Below, piece by piece: positions 1 through 11,988 of a stretch of 64,000 bases of DNA. Position 1 is the stretch's first letter. Each line of letters opens with the position of its first letter. Made by a program: the position numbers and the translations under genes. The stretch covers positions 58,572-122,571 of the forward strand of contig CAUJNA010000467.1 of assembly GCA_963377175.1 (NCBI GenBank), in the 5' to 3' direction. The notes beneath the pieces are model-generated. The model was not told where the DNA came from, made no database searches, and was given only the letters and a program-made list of their open reading frames with translations. The stretch is from Effrenium voratum (Eukaryota > Sar > Dinophyceae > Suessiales > Symbiodiniaceae).

Positions 1-216
1 ACCGCTCTCCTGCAGAGCAACCAGATGTGCATCGTTCCCAGTGTCATCAAAGAGCTGGAGAACCCTCTCCCATGGCTTGCCTTGGACCAGCAAGCCAGCT
101 GTACCAAATAATATGAATTCCCATGCAAAGGACCTTCTGTTGCTTGCCTTCAAGAGAAATGGGAGTTCCAAAGAATCTCCACATCTTGCACTGTCCTAGC
201 GGAGCACTTGGAAATC

Positions 217-1055
217 TCAAGAAGGTCCGCTTTGCGCATCCTGAACAAGCACTTTCTCCTGCGTGGCCACCTTCCCGTCCCAGCATCTGCGCACCACCTT
301 GCACTCTCCCAAAAACATCTTCGCATGAGCCCAGGATGAAACAACCAGGTCTGCACGTTGGATACCCAACTTGTCACCCAAGAACCCTGTAAGTCTGGCC
401 ACCGCCTTGCTCACTTGTCTCATGGCAGGGGTTTTATCCATAGTGCACCACAAAAGAGCTGGGAGCGCTGCCTTCAAAGCATCCCTGAATTCGATCTGCT
501 TGCGGCGCTTCTCGGATGTGAGAATACTACCTTGAAAGTTGAGGACCGCCTTGCCAGCTGTTGGGCGCTTTCCGAACAACGTCAACTCAAGCACCTTCTC
601 CTCCAGCTTTGCTTCCTTCAGGATAGCCATCAGATCACCCAAAACCTTCCTTCCATCCACCCAAGAAGATGTCGAACGACCCTTCTTCAACAGGAGGAAC
701 TGCTCTGAAACTGTCACTCAATCCTGGCGAGACCGGGGACGTCGGCCTCGATTCATTGAAGGGAGACAATTTCAGCCTGCAGGGCATCCATCCTACTAGA
801 GCTGGCTTCCTTGAACTCCTGCATCTCTGCCCACATCTTCTCAGTCTTCTCTTCCATGCCCTGCATCTTTTCCGAATTTGCCATCTGTCCCTGCTTCAAG
901 TCCAGCAAAGTCTTGGATACCGGGGCAAGGTGAGCACTTATGGATGATGCAACTGCCTCCTGGGTTGCTGAGTTGCAGTTGCCTAGGCCGTTTGGAAGGA
1001 CTTTCATCTTCACCAACATCCAACTCGGTGAAGGGAACAATCTGTTGATTCTCAT
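217..1055 (-). pseudogene. LINE ORF1-like remnant with coiled coil, two frames
   Basis: Two minus-strand open stretches follow each other. The upstream one (753-1055) carries a heptad-like segment containing EKTEKMWAEMQEFKE, which would form a coiled coil. The downstream one (217-717) is 166 codons, contains VDGRKVLGDLMAILKEAKLE and a KTPAMRQVSKAVARL helix, and could be an RRM-like fold. Coiled coil followed by such a region is the order in LINE-type ORF1 proteins, which bind retrotransposon RNA. The two stretches are in different frames, so there is a break near 720-755. No reverse transcriptase lies beside it, and the element would continue off the left edge. The assignment rests on layout and sequence feel, not on a signature motif; a host coiled-coil protein exon is the alternative. 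Confidence 0.4.
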
Positions 1056-1185
1056 CCATCAGGAAATCGGTGAAAACCCTAAGGCAAGAAACTCCACCCT
1101 ACTGGCAACTTGGCTTTGAGCCGCAATTGTTAATACTAATTCTTATCATTCTATCACATGTTTATATTTCTATATATATCCGACA

Positions 1186-1262
1186 AAGTTATGTATAGCC
1201 GTGTATATATATATATATATATGTATAGATATATACATATATGTGCACATATATAAATTAAC
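1186..1262. repeat. TA/TG dinucleotide microsatellite
   Basis: Long runs of alternating TA with a few G and C interruptions lie in AT-rich non-coding DNA. Similar tracts recur at 2099-2117, 2443-2472, 7400-7424, 10612-10652, 35275-35292 and 37190-37213. Confidence 0.9.
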
Positions 1263-2368
1263 GATGTGTATCCTGTCAAAATATAAATATAATCGCTTCC
1301 AACAAGCAAATAATATCAAATATTCTTTATCAATGCTATATTTCTGCTAAGCACGTGTTATCCAATATTTTGTTAGAATTGGTGCTCATGAATCCCTTAG
1401 CCATTCGTGAAACAATTCCAAATTTGCTTGCCACACACAATGCCTGCCCAACAAGAAAGAGTGAGGAGTGTAGGCACACACACATGGTCGCAAGTGGGAC
1501 CAATCTAAGCAGCTGAGAAGGGATCTTTCCAAGGAAGGGGCTCCCAAGGGCCGTTGCCAGCGAACATCTTGCTAGTGGGTGAGGAGTCTTGAAGCGCAGC
1601 TTGAACATCAATTCAGATCTTGCGGGGCTGGGCAACGACCTGCTAAAACCTTTCTGTTCCGTCGGAAAACTCTGCTGCCTCGAGTGAACTCATCGGCTCG
1701 TACTTTGGCGCCCTTTCTCACGGCGAGAAGCGCCGACCCAGGCTGCGTAAGCGCTGCTCACAAATGCGTCCTTTGGTCATGGAAGCCGGGGCCAACGTCG
1801 GTTGCAATGGCCATGGAACAAGAAGGGCACATGTTTTCGGCTCACGCGAAAGGGATCACCCATCCAAGCAAGCAAGGGATTCGCTCCGAATACTTTGAAC
1901 ATCCGGACAAGGCGCCACCCTGTGAACCCGGCTGGCCATTGAGATGATTTCCGCTCCTTACAGGGACCCCCAGTCTAAAGGTCATACATGAGTGTGCGTG
2001 CTTGCAAGGAGACTCTTTCTTGGCTTGTCTTGACGGGGCAAAGAAATTCGGCGCTTTGACCGTGGCAAAGGCCAAGCAGGACATGTTTCTTTTTTTTAAT
2101 ATATATATATATATATGTATGAAACCAAAAGGGACCTGACCCATGTTGCAGCGTTTCACCCCTCACTTCCTGAGCCGATTGGCTAGAAAAAGCAAACCCA
2201 CCTGAGTTCCCAATGCGCGTAGGATGCGCTAGAAGTGAGCTCGGCCAGGGCTTGAAGGCCAAAATTAGCCACACTTGGCCCAGGTGATGCTGAAAGTCTA
2301 ATCTTTGAACTCTAGGGAAGGCATACCTCCATTTGCTTAAGTCCCCTGGAAAAAAACTATTCTTAACA

Positions 2369-2430
2369 GTAGTGAAATCGATCCCCTTGAAACCAACAGG
2401 GGGAAACAAACATATTGTAAAACAAACCAA
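2369..2430 (+). repeat. Dispersed 60-bp repeat, copy 1
   Basis: This stretch contains GTGAAATCGAT..CCTT, then AACCAACAGGGGGAAA and a run ending in ACAAACATATT. Related copies lie at 34534, 39956, 46111, 53936 and 57240, all in this orientation. Confidence 0.6.
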
Positions 2431-2567
2431 CCGGGGAGAAAAAAATATATATATATATATTTATATATATTTATTATTACTATTATTTTTTATTATTATT
2501 ATTGTTATTATTATTGAAAACAAAACACATATTCTTGAGTCACATCTCACTCCGAGGCCAAGGGGCG

Positions 2568-2600
2568 CTTCTGCTGCTCCGCCCGAAGCTGTTCTTCAGC
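2568..2600 (-). CDS. Putative micro-exon, coiled coil
   Basis: The minus strand reads CTGCCAG then 11 codons AEEQLRAEQQK, phase 0 to 0. It is a GC-rich island in otherwise non-coding DNA. The acceptor is a good CAG, but the donor side (AAG then CGCC) is not canonical, so the 3' edge is unsure. It fits the series of minus-strand coiled-coil islands between 2.5 and 57 kb. Confidence 0.4.
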
Positions 2601-4381
2601 CTGGCAGCTGAGGCTTCCCTTGCGCCTTTGGAGTGGGAGGGCTGTGGAGTGATGGAGTTGGTGGGTGGAGTCGCCTTTGCGTTTTTGAGGGTTCTCTCGC
2701 TTCCTCTCTGCCGTTGCGTTCGTTTCTTGACTCAGCAACAGCAGCGCTCCCCGAGAAGGGTGCCCCCTTCTTTGGTTCTCCCGAAGTGGACAGTAATGTG
2801 GTTTACTTACGGCTCCACTTGCGGCTTCTATGTTGGATGCAAACCGTAGGTTGCTAACAACTTGCTTACTTGGCCGAACGCCCAAGTAGGATCCAACGGG
2901 GTCCTACTGCAACCCCTGGCCCCCAGGTGCAACCGAGTGGTGCGCAATCCTAGCGTTCCAAGTGTCCTCCAAATTTTGGGCCTCAGCAAGGCGGGAAGTT
3001 CAGCTCTCATTTGGGGAAGGCGGAGAGGGAGGACCAGAAGAAGGGAACGGGAACTTGGGGAGAAGCGGCGAAGGGGCCACACAAAACCTATGCCCCCCCC
3101 CCAAAAAAAAAACGTGCTTGTTCTCTCTCCCTCTCTCTTTGTCCTCTGTTGCCAAGGCAACCATGTAACAATACTGAAACTACGCTTCTCGTAGCCCACA
3201 AATCTCAAAGAAGCAATGGAGCACTAAGACAAGAATGCCCATCAACTTCCTTCTGTCCGGCACAGATATTAATAACCTACAGCGCCAACCTGAAACTAGG
3301 TCCGGACCCAAGAAACCCTTGTAAGTCGCGACTCAGTTCAGACTAATCCTGACCTGGCAGCTTAGGCCCCAAAAGGGTTCACGATCATCACTGCCAACCT
3401 GAAGCGACCGACAAACAAGTTCTTGACCATGGCACAGAGCAGAAGCGGCAATGCCATCAGGGTTCCTAAGCATTCTTTAGAGCGCATCCGGCCCTTTTGG
3501 GTCGAACAAGGGCCCAGATTTCCCCAGCAAGCATCGCCCACCAAGCGAATCACAGGTAGCAAAGCTGCTGCTTGCAAAGGGTGCCCCTTCATCTGTGAAG
3601 TGTGCCAACACCTGAAAGAAAAAACAAGCCAAGCTCGCAAATTGTAGCAAAGGGTCCCACCCATTTTGGGGAGATCCAGCCAATTTAAAGAGACAAAGTC
3701 ATATAAGACCGCCTCAGTTTAGCATCCTCTTGATCGAGCTAAGCCACTCGCCGTGTGGACAGCTCAGAAATCCATTTCGCACCAGCTAAGAAATCTGGAA
3801 TAGTTTGATTCCCCTGCAAATGCCAACAAGCAATTTCGTGGTGCAGGATTTCGTCATGTTTCGTGCATCTGTAATGCGAAAAGACAAAATCCTGCAGGCC
3901 GACCCTACAATGTCCCAAGGCCAAAGCAGGAAAACACTACACTAGCCTCCCACCAACAAACTCTTGGCGCACAAGCAAATCAGTGAGTCAAGTAGTCTTC
4001 CAGCATTTTCCTGTGTACCAAGCCATGCTTGGTGCCAAGAACACTGCCACCTTGACAGGGTTCCGGTGAAAGGATGCACCCCAAAACCACCTACTTGATG
4101 GATTCGGATGCCCTTTTCTTTGCCAAACATTTGATGTTTTTTGGTGTAAGCCCAAAAATGCGGCTGCAGATGTCACCACAAAATTTGGGCTTGGACCCCC
4201 CCTCCAAAAAAAACTGCCTAGATAGCCAAGTTGCTGCTTCTTTCAGTCAAGGTTGCCGGTTTTTGGGGCAACGTGGATGGAACAAAGCGATCGCACCCGT
4301 GGTCGGCTTCGGCGTCCCGTCCCTACGGCCCTACGGCTCGGGACGCCCATCGCCGCGGAGTTTTTTGGGTTCGAAGTTCGC
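2601..4381. other. Non-coding stretch
   Basis: No gene is supported. It includes a C/A homopolymer near 3091-3112 and, at about 3768-3856, a repeat that also occurs near 53228-53340. A purine-rich patch at 3010-3080 reads as charged residues on the plus strand, but its composition alone explains that. Confidence 0.55.
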
Positions 4382-4406
4382 CTCAGCGATCCCCCAGCGC
4401 AGCGAC
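4382..4406 (-). CDS. Putative micro-exon, 25 nt
   Basis: On the minus strand CTCAG precedes a 25-nt piece that can read SLRWGIAE and ends GAG before a GC donor. It is short and only weakly coil-like. It is listed because it has both splice edges and the expected spacing of the minus-strand island series. Confidence 0.25.
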
Positions 4407-5830
4407 CTGAGAAACTTGGCGTTCCTCACTTCCGATGCAGTGGATGCAAGTATCTGGGTGGTTTTCCCACCAACATGGCAATCCGCAAAAGAAAACGTGG
4501 AAAGTCTAGGAACTCAAGAAGTGGCCCCGTTTCCTTGCGGCTTGCCTTTAAACTGGCAGATTGCCTTCTGGTCGCCCAAGCCAAGGTGAAACGGATTTGA
4601 ATCATGGGGCAAAGTGGATTTTGTGTTGGACACCCGCGTCTTTTCGGAAAGCTACCCAACCCCGGGTTGTTGCAAAGAACGATTGCACAGAACTCGAAAC
4701 CAGCCTAAACCCTGGAAGTGTTGCTACAACAAGCATAATGCGATCGCATACTCCCCTGCAGAATGCATGGGGCCCCATTTGCAAGTGGAGATTCCGCAAA
4801 ACACAATCTGAAGGAGTGTGTATGACCGAATGTACCCAATGAAAAAAAGAAAGACGCCTGCTTCATTTCCCGAAAGCTCGGCCAAAGCAAGCTTCAACCA
4901 CAAAGAAACCGCAACCAAATGCCCAGCTGGAGAAGAAACACACAAACCCATCACCCTAAAGGAACAGAGTTGCCTGACGATGTTGAAACTGAAACCCACC
5001 AGACACCCAAAGGGGATGTAGGGAATCCTTTGGGCCCCTCAAAATAAACGTTGTGACGTTTGTGGGCGCCCCTTTAAGCAACGACAAACAAGTGGGTCCT
5101 GACGTCAATGAATCAAGGCCAAAACAGGGGGAGCGTCCGGGCTCTGGGGTTCATCGTGAAGCTGGGGAACGAGGAACCTGCATGCCTGCTGCTTCCTCAG
5201 CATGTGTCCATAGGATGGACCGCCTCAAGTAGAGCACCCCTTCGCTGCCTTCGCTTCCTGGGTCCATGAAAGTGACCGACTCGAAATTTGCTGAGACTCC
5301 AACTTAGTGGCGTTCAACAAGGGTCTTCAACTTAGAAGATCGAAATAAGCGGAAGACTCTAACACGTCGGAAGGTCGAAGCCAGTTCTCCCCCAAGCCCC
5401 AACCCCTACCCACCAACCCAGCCCTCCGGGTTCTTGCCGGCACAACTCAATCAAACCTGGCATGCAAGCAACGTTGTCTTTGCGCCGCTCCCCTGCCAAA
5501 CACGAACAACACCGCAAAAGATATACAAGAAAACGAAAGAGCATTCCAAAAACAGGAGAAGTGCCTGAAACATAGCGCTTTCCGAGTGACGCGTGTTGAA
5601 CAGTGCCCACAAAGCCCATTGTTTGGTTTGGTTCTGCCAACAGTGGTTGTATGTTAAAGGTTTATCGTAATCCTTACTATGACCCCTGTCAAAACAGGTA
5701 GCAAGACTATCTAATATCGACTTCATATTAGTACAGGGCCGGTTTGGTATGCTGGCAATTAACTTTTGAACGAGGTGACTAACGGGTCTGGCTGGCCCAG
5801 AATGCATTCATTCGGGGCCATTTATTAGAC
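4407..5830. other. Non-coding stretch
   Basis: Mixed-composition DNA in which I find no coding pattern that survives comparison between frames. Confidence 0.55.
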
Positions 5831-5916
5831 TCAAGTCGACATTACGCCAAGTTGCTGCAGCATCTCTTGCGAGCTGTGCCACTGCTGCTGCCTACGTGCT
5901 TCGGCGAAGTGCTCGG
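5831..5916 (-). CDS. Putative coiled-coil exon ending in TGA
   Basis: The minus strand has TTTTCCCAG, then an open piece reading EHFAEARRQQQWHSSQEM and continuing about ten residues to an in-frame TGA at 5831-5833; AATAAA lies about 10 nt downstream. The composition (E, Q, A, R) matches the other minus-strand islands. It could be a terminal exon, or an internal exon with an unseen donor upstream of the stop. Because further islands occur at 4.4 and 2.6 kb, the terminal reading is not secure. Confidence 0.35.
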
Positions 5917-7492
5917 CTGGGAAAAGGGGTGCCGTCAAAGCGACCCCTTCGATTTGCCCCAATGGGCGTCTCAAACTCGGGGACCCCTTTTTGGATGGGT
6001 TTAAAAGGAAAGAAAAAAAGAAGCCACCTGGGCGGGTCCCCATTTTGAGAAACACCCAATGGGGTGAAAGGAACTCGGGATGAACAAACGTGGGCTCAAC
6101 ACCTGGGTGTCGTTTTCTTTTTCTGCGTTGGCCACTCGTTCCTGTTGGTAGCTCGCGGAAGCCAGCAGGAACAATCAAAAAGGAGTTGATGCGTTTCCTT
6201 TCTGAGTTGGCACCCCCTTGTGGAATGACCCCTCTTCCCTTTGAGTTCCCAGCCGGAAAACCCTTGCGCCATTTGCTAGGGCTCCGATTTCCCCAAAAAA
6301 GGCGATCTGAGTGCTGCACAAAGTTGTGCGGAGCCGCGTCTTGGATTCCTGCAGCACCGCCTGTCAGTCGAGCCGATTTTGAGACAAACGACCTGGGGGG
6401 GGGGGGGGACGGGACGGCCGGTTTGAGGGGCCCTAGTAAAACCAACTGGGGGGTGCGGGGTGGGGGGTTCTGGGGTGGGGGGTGGGGGGTGGGGGGTTCT
6501 GGGGTGGGGTGGGGGGGGCTGGGGGGTGGGGGAGCCTGCCTAAAAGATGGCCACTAGGCAATCCTAAAAAAGTCCAACCTCACATCAGTCCTAAACAAAC
6601 TCATCTGACTTTTGGGGCGAAAAGGTGATCAACCACCAAACGGAATGTAAGGGACCCCTGTCGAAGGATACCTGCAGCTTTCAAGGCTTGAACTCCTATT
6701 TTGGCCCCATCCACCTCACAGAAAAACACAGGCTCGCTTGCCCGAAAGACCTGGACATGGGAGGTTGACGCAATCCCGGACTAAACCCTTGTGACTAGGA
6801 CCCAATTTGGATGCAAAGCCCCCGCAACCAGTGCAAACTGGACAACCAGAATACCAGGAAAATCACACATTCTACATACCAAAATACCAGGAAAACTGGA
6901 AAAAGAAAACTCAGAATACAAAAATTCTAAACACTTCATGCCCATTCTCCAACTGGAAAACCGTGTTGAACCCCAAAACGGCCAGCAGGCCGTGAGCCTG
7001 AGAGCTTAGGGTTCCGGCTATTTCTGGGCTCTCCGTGTTCTGATTACCTGCACTGTTTTAACATTTTTAGCGGGCGAACTCCCCCTCCCCCAAACCCTAA
7101 AAAACATGGAACATCTAGGGGATGGTGTCCTGATCCCCCTACAGGTGGTAGATTTGCAGTGGGTGAAAACAGACCCCCCCCCCCCCCCAAACCCTAAAAA
7201 AACCTGAACAATGTGGGGGAGATGGCTGGGAACCACTAAGATTTGTACGACTTTTCCTTCTCACATCCCTGCACCCGCCGGGGAAGAGGAAGCTTCTTTC
7301 GGGCCGCACGCCTATTTCTCCACTTGGACGATTTAGCCTGTCGATTTGGACACATGGATTCAATTCACTCAATTAGAACCATGCTGAAACTGATGCATAT
7401 ACATGTGTATATATATATATATAGAGGCAGTGCATGTACTCCCCTCCAGAAAATCCGCGCGGAAACTCGCAAGCCGTGTAGAGAGGAATCTC
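5917..7492. other. Non-coding stretch with G and C runs
   Basis: No gene is supported. Besides the G-run tract it has a C-run at about 7173-7188, and two copies of a CCCCCAAACCCTAAAAAA.. motif at 7083 and 7182. The repeat contains CCCTAAA, the Arabidopsis-type telomere unit, but it is not in a tandem array. Confidence 0.5.
6392..6540 (+). repeat. G-run tract, potential G-quadruplex
   Basis: A nearly pure G and GT-G stretch on the plus strand contains more than ten runs of four or more G, separated by single T or TTCT. It is non-coding; the open frames through it are low-complexity glycine runs. Confidence 0.85.
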
Positions 7493-7532
7493 CTTCTGAG
7501 GGGCGCTGAGCCGCCGGACGTCCAGTTGCGAG
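7493..7532 (-). CDS. Putative micro-exon, 40 nt
   Basis: The minus strand reads CGGCAG, then 40 nt giving LATGRPAAQRPSE, then G|GAGATT with a GA-type donor. It is GC-rich against its surroundings and belongs to the spaced minus-strand series, but it has weak coil character. Confidence 0.3.
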
Positions 7533-8846
7533 CTGCCGGCGAAAAGACCTCTCGAGCCGTTTGGGGTGTCCAGGGGTGGCAGTACATACCCCTTCGCTTC
7601 CTCTGCTTTCCAACCCACTGTATAAGGGGTACCCATTTTGGGGAGAGGGGTATGAACATCAGCAGCCTTTTGGGTAAATTTGTCCAAGGGGTATGTAAAA
7701 GGGGTATGTACAAGCTTTATGGAGGGTGGGTTTTTGGAGTTAGGGTTGGTTTGGGGTTGGTTTGATTTCGGGTCGGGCGGGGGCTTAGATTGGTGGAGGG
7801 TGAGGCTTCTGTTTAAGATTGTCGCTTCTCTCAGACCTCTTGTGCCCATGCATTCTGTTGCGGGAAACGAGCCGGCTGGGTCCCTGGGGCAAGGCCACAA
7901 CACCAAGCATGGAAAGTGTCAAAGGGTTACCCAATGGGTGTGGGGACCTTAAAAAGACACAGGCCCCATTGCACCTTCTGCCTGCAAATCAGGGGTTAGG
8001 CCGGTAAGCCCCCCTCCCAGCCCGGACATCAAATAAGGAGACACGTTAGGGGGGATGACTAAATGATGACTGCCGGAAGAAAAGGGCAAAACTGCCACAA
8101 GTGTAGGGGAAGAGCACGGGAAATCCCAAACAAGAAAAGGGCCGACTCGCGTTGGACAACTGAGATCCTGTGCAAAACGGAGGGCGAATCCCAAATCCTA
8201 AGCCACGGCCACGAAAGAAGACCCCTTTCGTCCCCCAAACAACTCTTGCGGATGGCCTTCGAGCTCTGCCACATTGAAATGAAACAGTTTTGCAATGGGA
8301 ACCCAGGATGAACAAGACCCTTGGTTTGATAGATACATAAATATCCCATGTCAGGGGAAGCCGAATCCATCAGGTTCATCCCCCTGTGTATTTATATATC
8401 ATATAGGCTTTTTGAGGTGACTAAGCCGCCAAAGGAAAAAAAAGAAAAAGAAAAAAAACAATCAAAGAACAACAACCTATTCGAAGGGTGCCACTGGACA
8501 ACTGGGGAGTCCCCACCCCATTTCAGCCAAAAAGCTTTTTGATCAAGGGTGCACACCCAATGGCGATTGACTTGTCCCAAACCAACTTTAACCCTCTGCT
8601 GCTGAGTAAGAAACATTGCATTACCGAATTTGGTGCTAAGGAAGGGGTCCATCTTCTTTGTTTCCCTTTTAGTAAATTGAACAACTCATGCCCTGAGAGG
8701 CTCGGCCAAAACAAATGCAAGTTTTTTTGCTGACCACCAAAATGGCAACCAAACCCACAAACCATGCAAAGTCCAGGAACTCAGGGCGTGAGACATCACA
8801 ATTTAGCCCCCAAACGGCCGAAGCCCGCCGAATCGAATCCCGCAGC
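7533..8846. other. Non-coding stretch
   Basis: No supportable gene. It includes an A-rich AAAGAAAAAG tract at 8437-8460. Confidence 0.5.
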
Positions 8847-8890
8847 CCTCCGCCTGCCGGCGGAGGCTCCGTCAGAACCGAGCGCCGCTC
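8847..8890 (-). CDS. Putative micro-exon, 44 nt
   Basis: On the minus strand AAGCCAG is followed by a piece reading ERRSVLTEPPPAGG, then a GC donor (GGAGG|GCTGC). It starts in phase 0. Its proline-rich end departs from the coiled-coil pattern and might be a linker. Confidence 0.3.
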
Positions 8891-9035
8891 CTGGCTTCGG
8901 CTTCGACCGTCATGACCGTCAACCGAAGGCGCCCAGATTTGCCCAGCGCCCAAAGGACCTGGAAATGACCTGCCATCGATCGGTGCGATGGGTAAGGCCC
9001 CAATGGATTTCCATGGGGAAAAAAGAACCGGCATC

Positions 9036-9124
9036 CGATTTGTTTTGGTGGGTTGAGTTTAAAGGCATCGGAACCCTTCCTCAAAAAAAGTCGAACAAAG
9101 GGCGGAATCCACTGGGCAACTGGA
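9036..9124 (+). repeat. Dispersed repeat shared with 39384-39468
   Basis: Both copies carry CCGATT(TG)TTTT..GGTTGA, a GGAACCCTTCC block, AAAAAAAGTCGA and CACTGGGCA in the same order and orientation. They are diverged and non-coding. Confidence 0.6.
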
Positions 9125-10742
9125 GGTAGGAAATGAGAGAATGACCCGTAAGTCCCCTTAAAGGAAACCACCGGTTGGATGGTTTTGTTTGGGGCGGGGC
9201 CATTCCCTCATTCCCTACTGAGCAACAGCAAGATGAAAGGTTAGCCCTTTTGGAACCTTGACTACCGCCAAAAGGATAGCAGCTCTCAGGAAACCAGGGA
9301 AAGCAAACGCCAAACCTTGGCAAAAGGTTGGAGGCCAAAAGGAACAAATCAAGGGAATCGAAAGGCTAGAAGGTCGATTTTGTTTGGGCAAGCGAGCCTA
9401 CCTAGCTTAGCTGGATGTTTTGGCTCACCTAGACCCATAGGACCTTGAACCCCACATCAAGATGAGCAACTCCCAAATCACAAGTCGAGATTGGGGGAAA
9501 TGTTGTCACGCTTCTCCGGTTGGGAACAGACATCTGACCTCCGAAGGTCAGCACCATTCTGGTCAGAAGCAGCCGTGGACCACCAGTGGCGGACTTCAGA
9601 AGGCAGCCCCATACTACACTCTCAGAGACACCAACAAAACTGGTAGAGGCATGATCAACAAAGTTCGAGTTCTTTTGGGTTTTCCGTTGCAGCAACCCCA
9701 GGCTGGACAGCACACCTAAATATCCGCAACCCCGAAGGTCAAGCTAAGGTCCAAACAGCGCCAAATAAGGCACGCTAAAAGCCTTGAGAGTTTGGGGCAT
9801 CTTGGGGGCTGCCAAATAGGAGGTCTGGAAAAAAAAATGAATGCCTGATCCCTTTCGCCTATGAAGAACTTCATTGTGGCTCAACCTGACACTCCAGGGC
9901 TCTCACGGAACTTGGGCGGACACCTCAGAGCCGACGGGTCAAGGGAGGCCGTGTTCAAGGCTGCTTGTTTACAACTGAGATGGTCCTCCCAATTAAGTAT
10001 GAAACAAATATGGACTACCCAAAACCGATGCCCCAATCACATGAGGCATGGAAGGCTTACCGATGTTTACAGGTCAGAACGTTATGTTGTGCTTGGAACC
10101 CCCACCTACAACCAAACAGGAGCAACACACAAAAATATTTAAACTTTAGGTAAGGGAGCTGCTCCTATTATGGCAGTATATACTCCCTCATCGACATGTT
10201 TTATAGGCCTTCTCCCCTATAAAGGGAGCGAAGGAGCGTACTACATGCTCCTTTTGACAGTCTCCACACCTTCAGCCCTACACCTACACCTAATTACACC
10301 TCAGCATGCTTTCAAAACAGTGATTGTTCTCTTCTCCAAGCTTCTCTCCCTTTTTTCCTTTTCGTGTTTGGGGGAAGATTTCATCCTCACCCCTACTGGG
10401 GAGTCATGAGGTCAAGCTGTTGCAATTATCCACGTCCTTCTTTCCAAGGAAGCCATTGGCTCCAGATAACAAAGTTCGACCGAAGGACACTTCTTGGGCA
10501 TATCACACTAAGATATTTTACATCGAGCTGCCAAAAACGGGATGCTTTTAGGGTGTTGACAGTTTTTATAACCTCCATATAATCTCCCACACATCTGTAC
10601 ACACATACAAATGTATATATATATATATATATACATATAGATATACATATATGTGTGATACCGACACCTTTAAGCATCCAGCCAAAAGGAGTCCTGATAC
10701 GTGCCGCATCTCAACCTGCACCCTTTTCGCCACAAAAGGCTC
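9125..10742. other. Non-coding stretch
   Basis: No gene is supported. A fragment at about 9365-9396 ends TTTGGGCAAGCGAG and resembles the right end of the MITE-like family. A TA microsatellite lies at 10612-10652. Confidence 0.5.
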
Positions 10743-10832
10743 CCTGTTGCACGGCGCTCGCGTGGCTGTGGACACTTCCACGCGCTCTGCACGGATGCAC
10801 GTACGCATCATGGCAGCCCGCAGGCTCCGCTC
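10743..10832 (-). CDS. Putative exon, 90 nt, helix-forming
   Basis: The minus strand has TTACAAG, then 90 nt reading ERSLRAAMMRTCIRAERVEV and on to about 30 residues, then G|GAGCC (GA donor). It begins in phase 0. The content is rich in R, A and E like the other islands, and the surrounding kilobases lack such runs. Confidence 0.4.
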
Positions 10833-11943
10833 CTTGTAATATCCCCAAGGCTTTGAAGGCGATGTCCCCAGTCATTTTCGGCTGGGGCGGGGATGCTGTA
10901 CTTTTCTTGTTGTGGTCTCCGTCTGCGCCGCAGCCTTGCCGCACGGCTGTGGGACTAAGTGCAGCACATTTTGAAGAACATACAAAAGAAGAACGCGACC
11001 ACAACCAGGCTTGGGATCACTTCTGGAGTCCTACTTTGGACGAACGGGCGAGAATTGGCTATTTAACAGCAGGTGTGTCTTTGAGGCTAATTGGACAGAG
11101 AGTGACGCCTCGACATCATGAACGCCGGAGGGGCCTCTAGTCGCACCCGGACTCGTTGCACCAATCAAGGTTGGATGGCGTTTGCATTCGCCTAGGTGTT
11201 GCAACAGGGTAGCAACAACTGGCTGGTGCTCAGCAGGGAATGGCCCCTATAAACCATCCCTTCTGCGTTCCTTTCGGGACTCCCCAGGTGTATTCCCTCC
11301 TTCCCTATCGCAACAAGTCAGCCAGCTCCTTCTCTTTGCTCTTGGCTCTTGGCGCGTTTTGCTCGCAAGCGGACCGCAAAATTGGCCCCACTTCTTGGAG
11401 ACGAAGGTGGCGCACGCGTGGCATGCGAAGCTCCCAAACATAGGTCACCGCTGGGTCAACCAATCAAAGCTGGCCGTACACCTGCGGAAAATCAAGGGAC
11501 CTTTCAAGTGCGGAAACCCTCGTTCAAAGGGACCCTGTGTTTTCGTATGAATCAAGCGTCAATAGATTCCTGGAAACAACAACGCCTCCACGTGCTGTGT
11601 TGGAGGCGTCTGACATGGTCTTCGACCCCTTCAAAAACGTGAAGTTGCCGGTTCTTCAAACACAGTCGTGAAGTACCAGTTGCAATCAGCGACCCGTTCC
11701 GCCCACTTGGGGTAGGAAAAGCACATGTTTACTGGGCCCGCCCACGCCCAACACAAAGGTGGGTTCAAAGGGCGGAAGCCAACCAAACCATTAGACCGTC
11801 AATTCCGGGCCATCTTTGCTGATGCTTAGTATAAGTATGCGTCAAGGCAGGGGCAACTATCCCTACGAATGGTGGCTTTTGTTTTTGGCTTCCCTTTAAA
11901 ACCATCCACCTACCCCGCAAAAACGTCAAACGAGACCCCAGGC
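10833..11943. other. Non-coding stretch
   Basis: Nothing firm. Moderately GC-rich patches at 10860-11140 and 11230-11550 show no consistent frame on either strand. Confidence 0.45.
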
Positions 11944-11988
11944 CCTCCGGCTTCCGGAGGATGCAGCGATGCTGGGCCGCCGCTCCGC
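11944..11988 (-). CDS. Putative micro-exon, 45 nt
   Basis: The minus strand reads CTTGCCAG, 15 codons AERRPSIAASSGSRR in phase 0 to 0, then a GC donor (AGG|GCCTG). It is a GC island and a member of the minus-strand series. Confidence 0.35.

Larger units (their letters stand above)
1060..2567. other. Non-coding stretch with AT microsatellites
   Basis: I see no supportable gene. It contains TA microsatellites and a T/A-rich TATTAT-type tract at 2440-2515. A GC-richer patch at about 1700-1750 could hide a short minus-strand exon, but the call is too weak to list separately. Confidence 0.6.

Noticed and set aside
3010..3080. Plus-strand charged segment AEREDQKK as an exon
   Set aside because: It lies in a purine-rich patch on the opposite strand to the series and has a poor donor.
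7083..7200. Telomere-like CCCTAAA motif
   Set aside because: It occurs only twice and is not tandem; it is part of a local C-run repeat.
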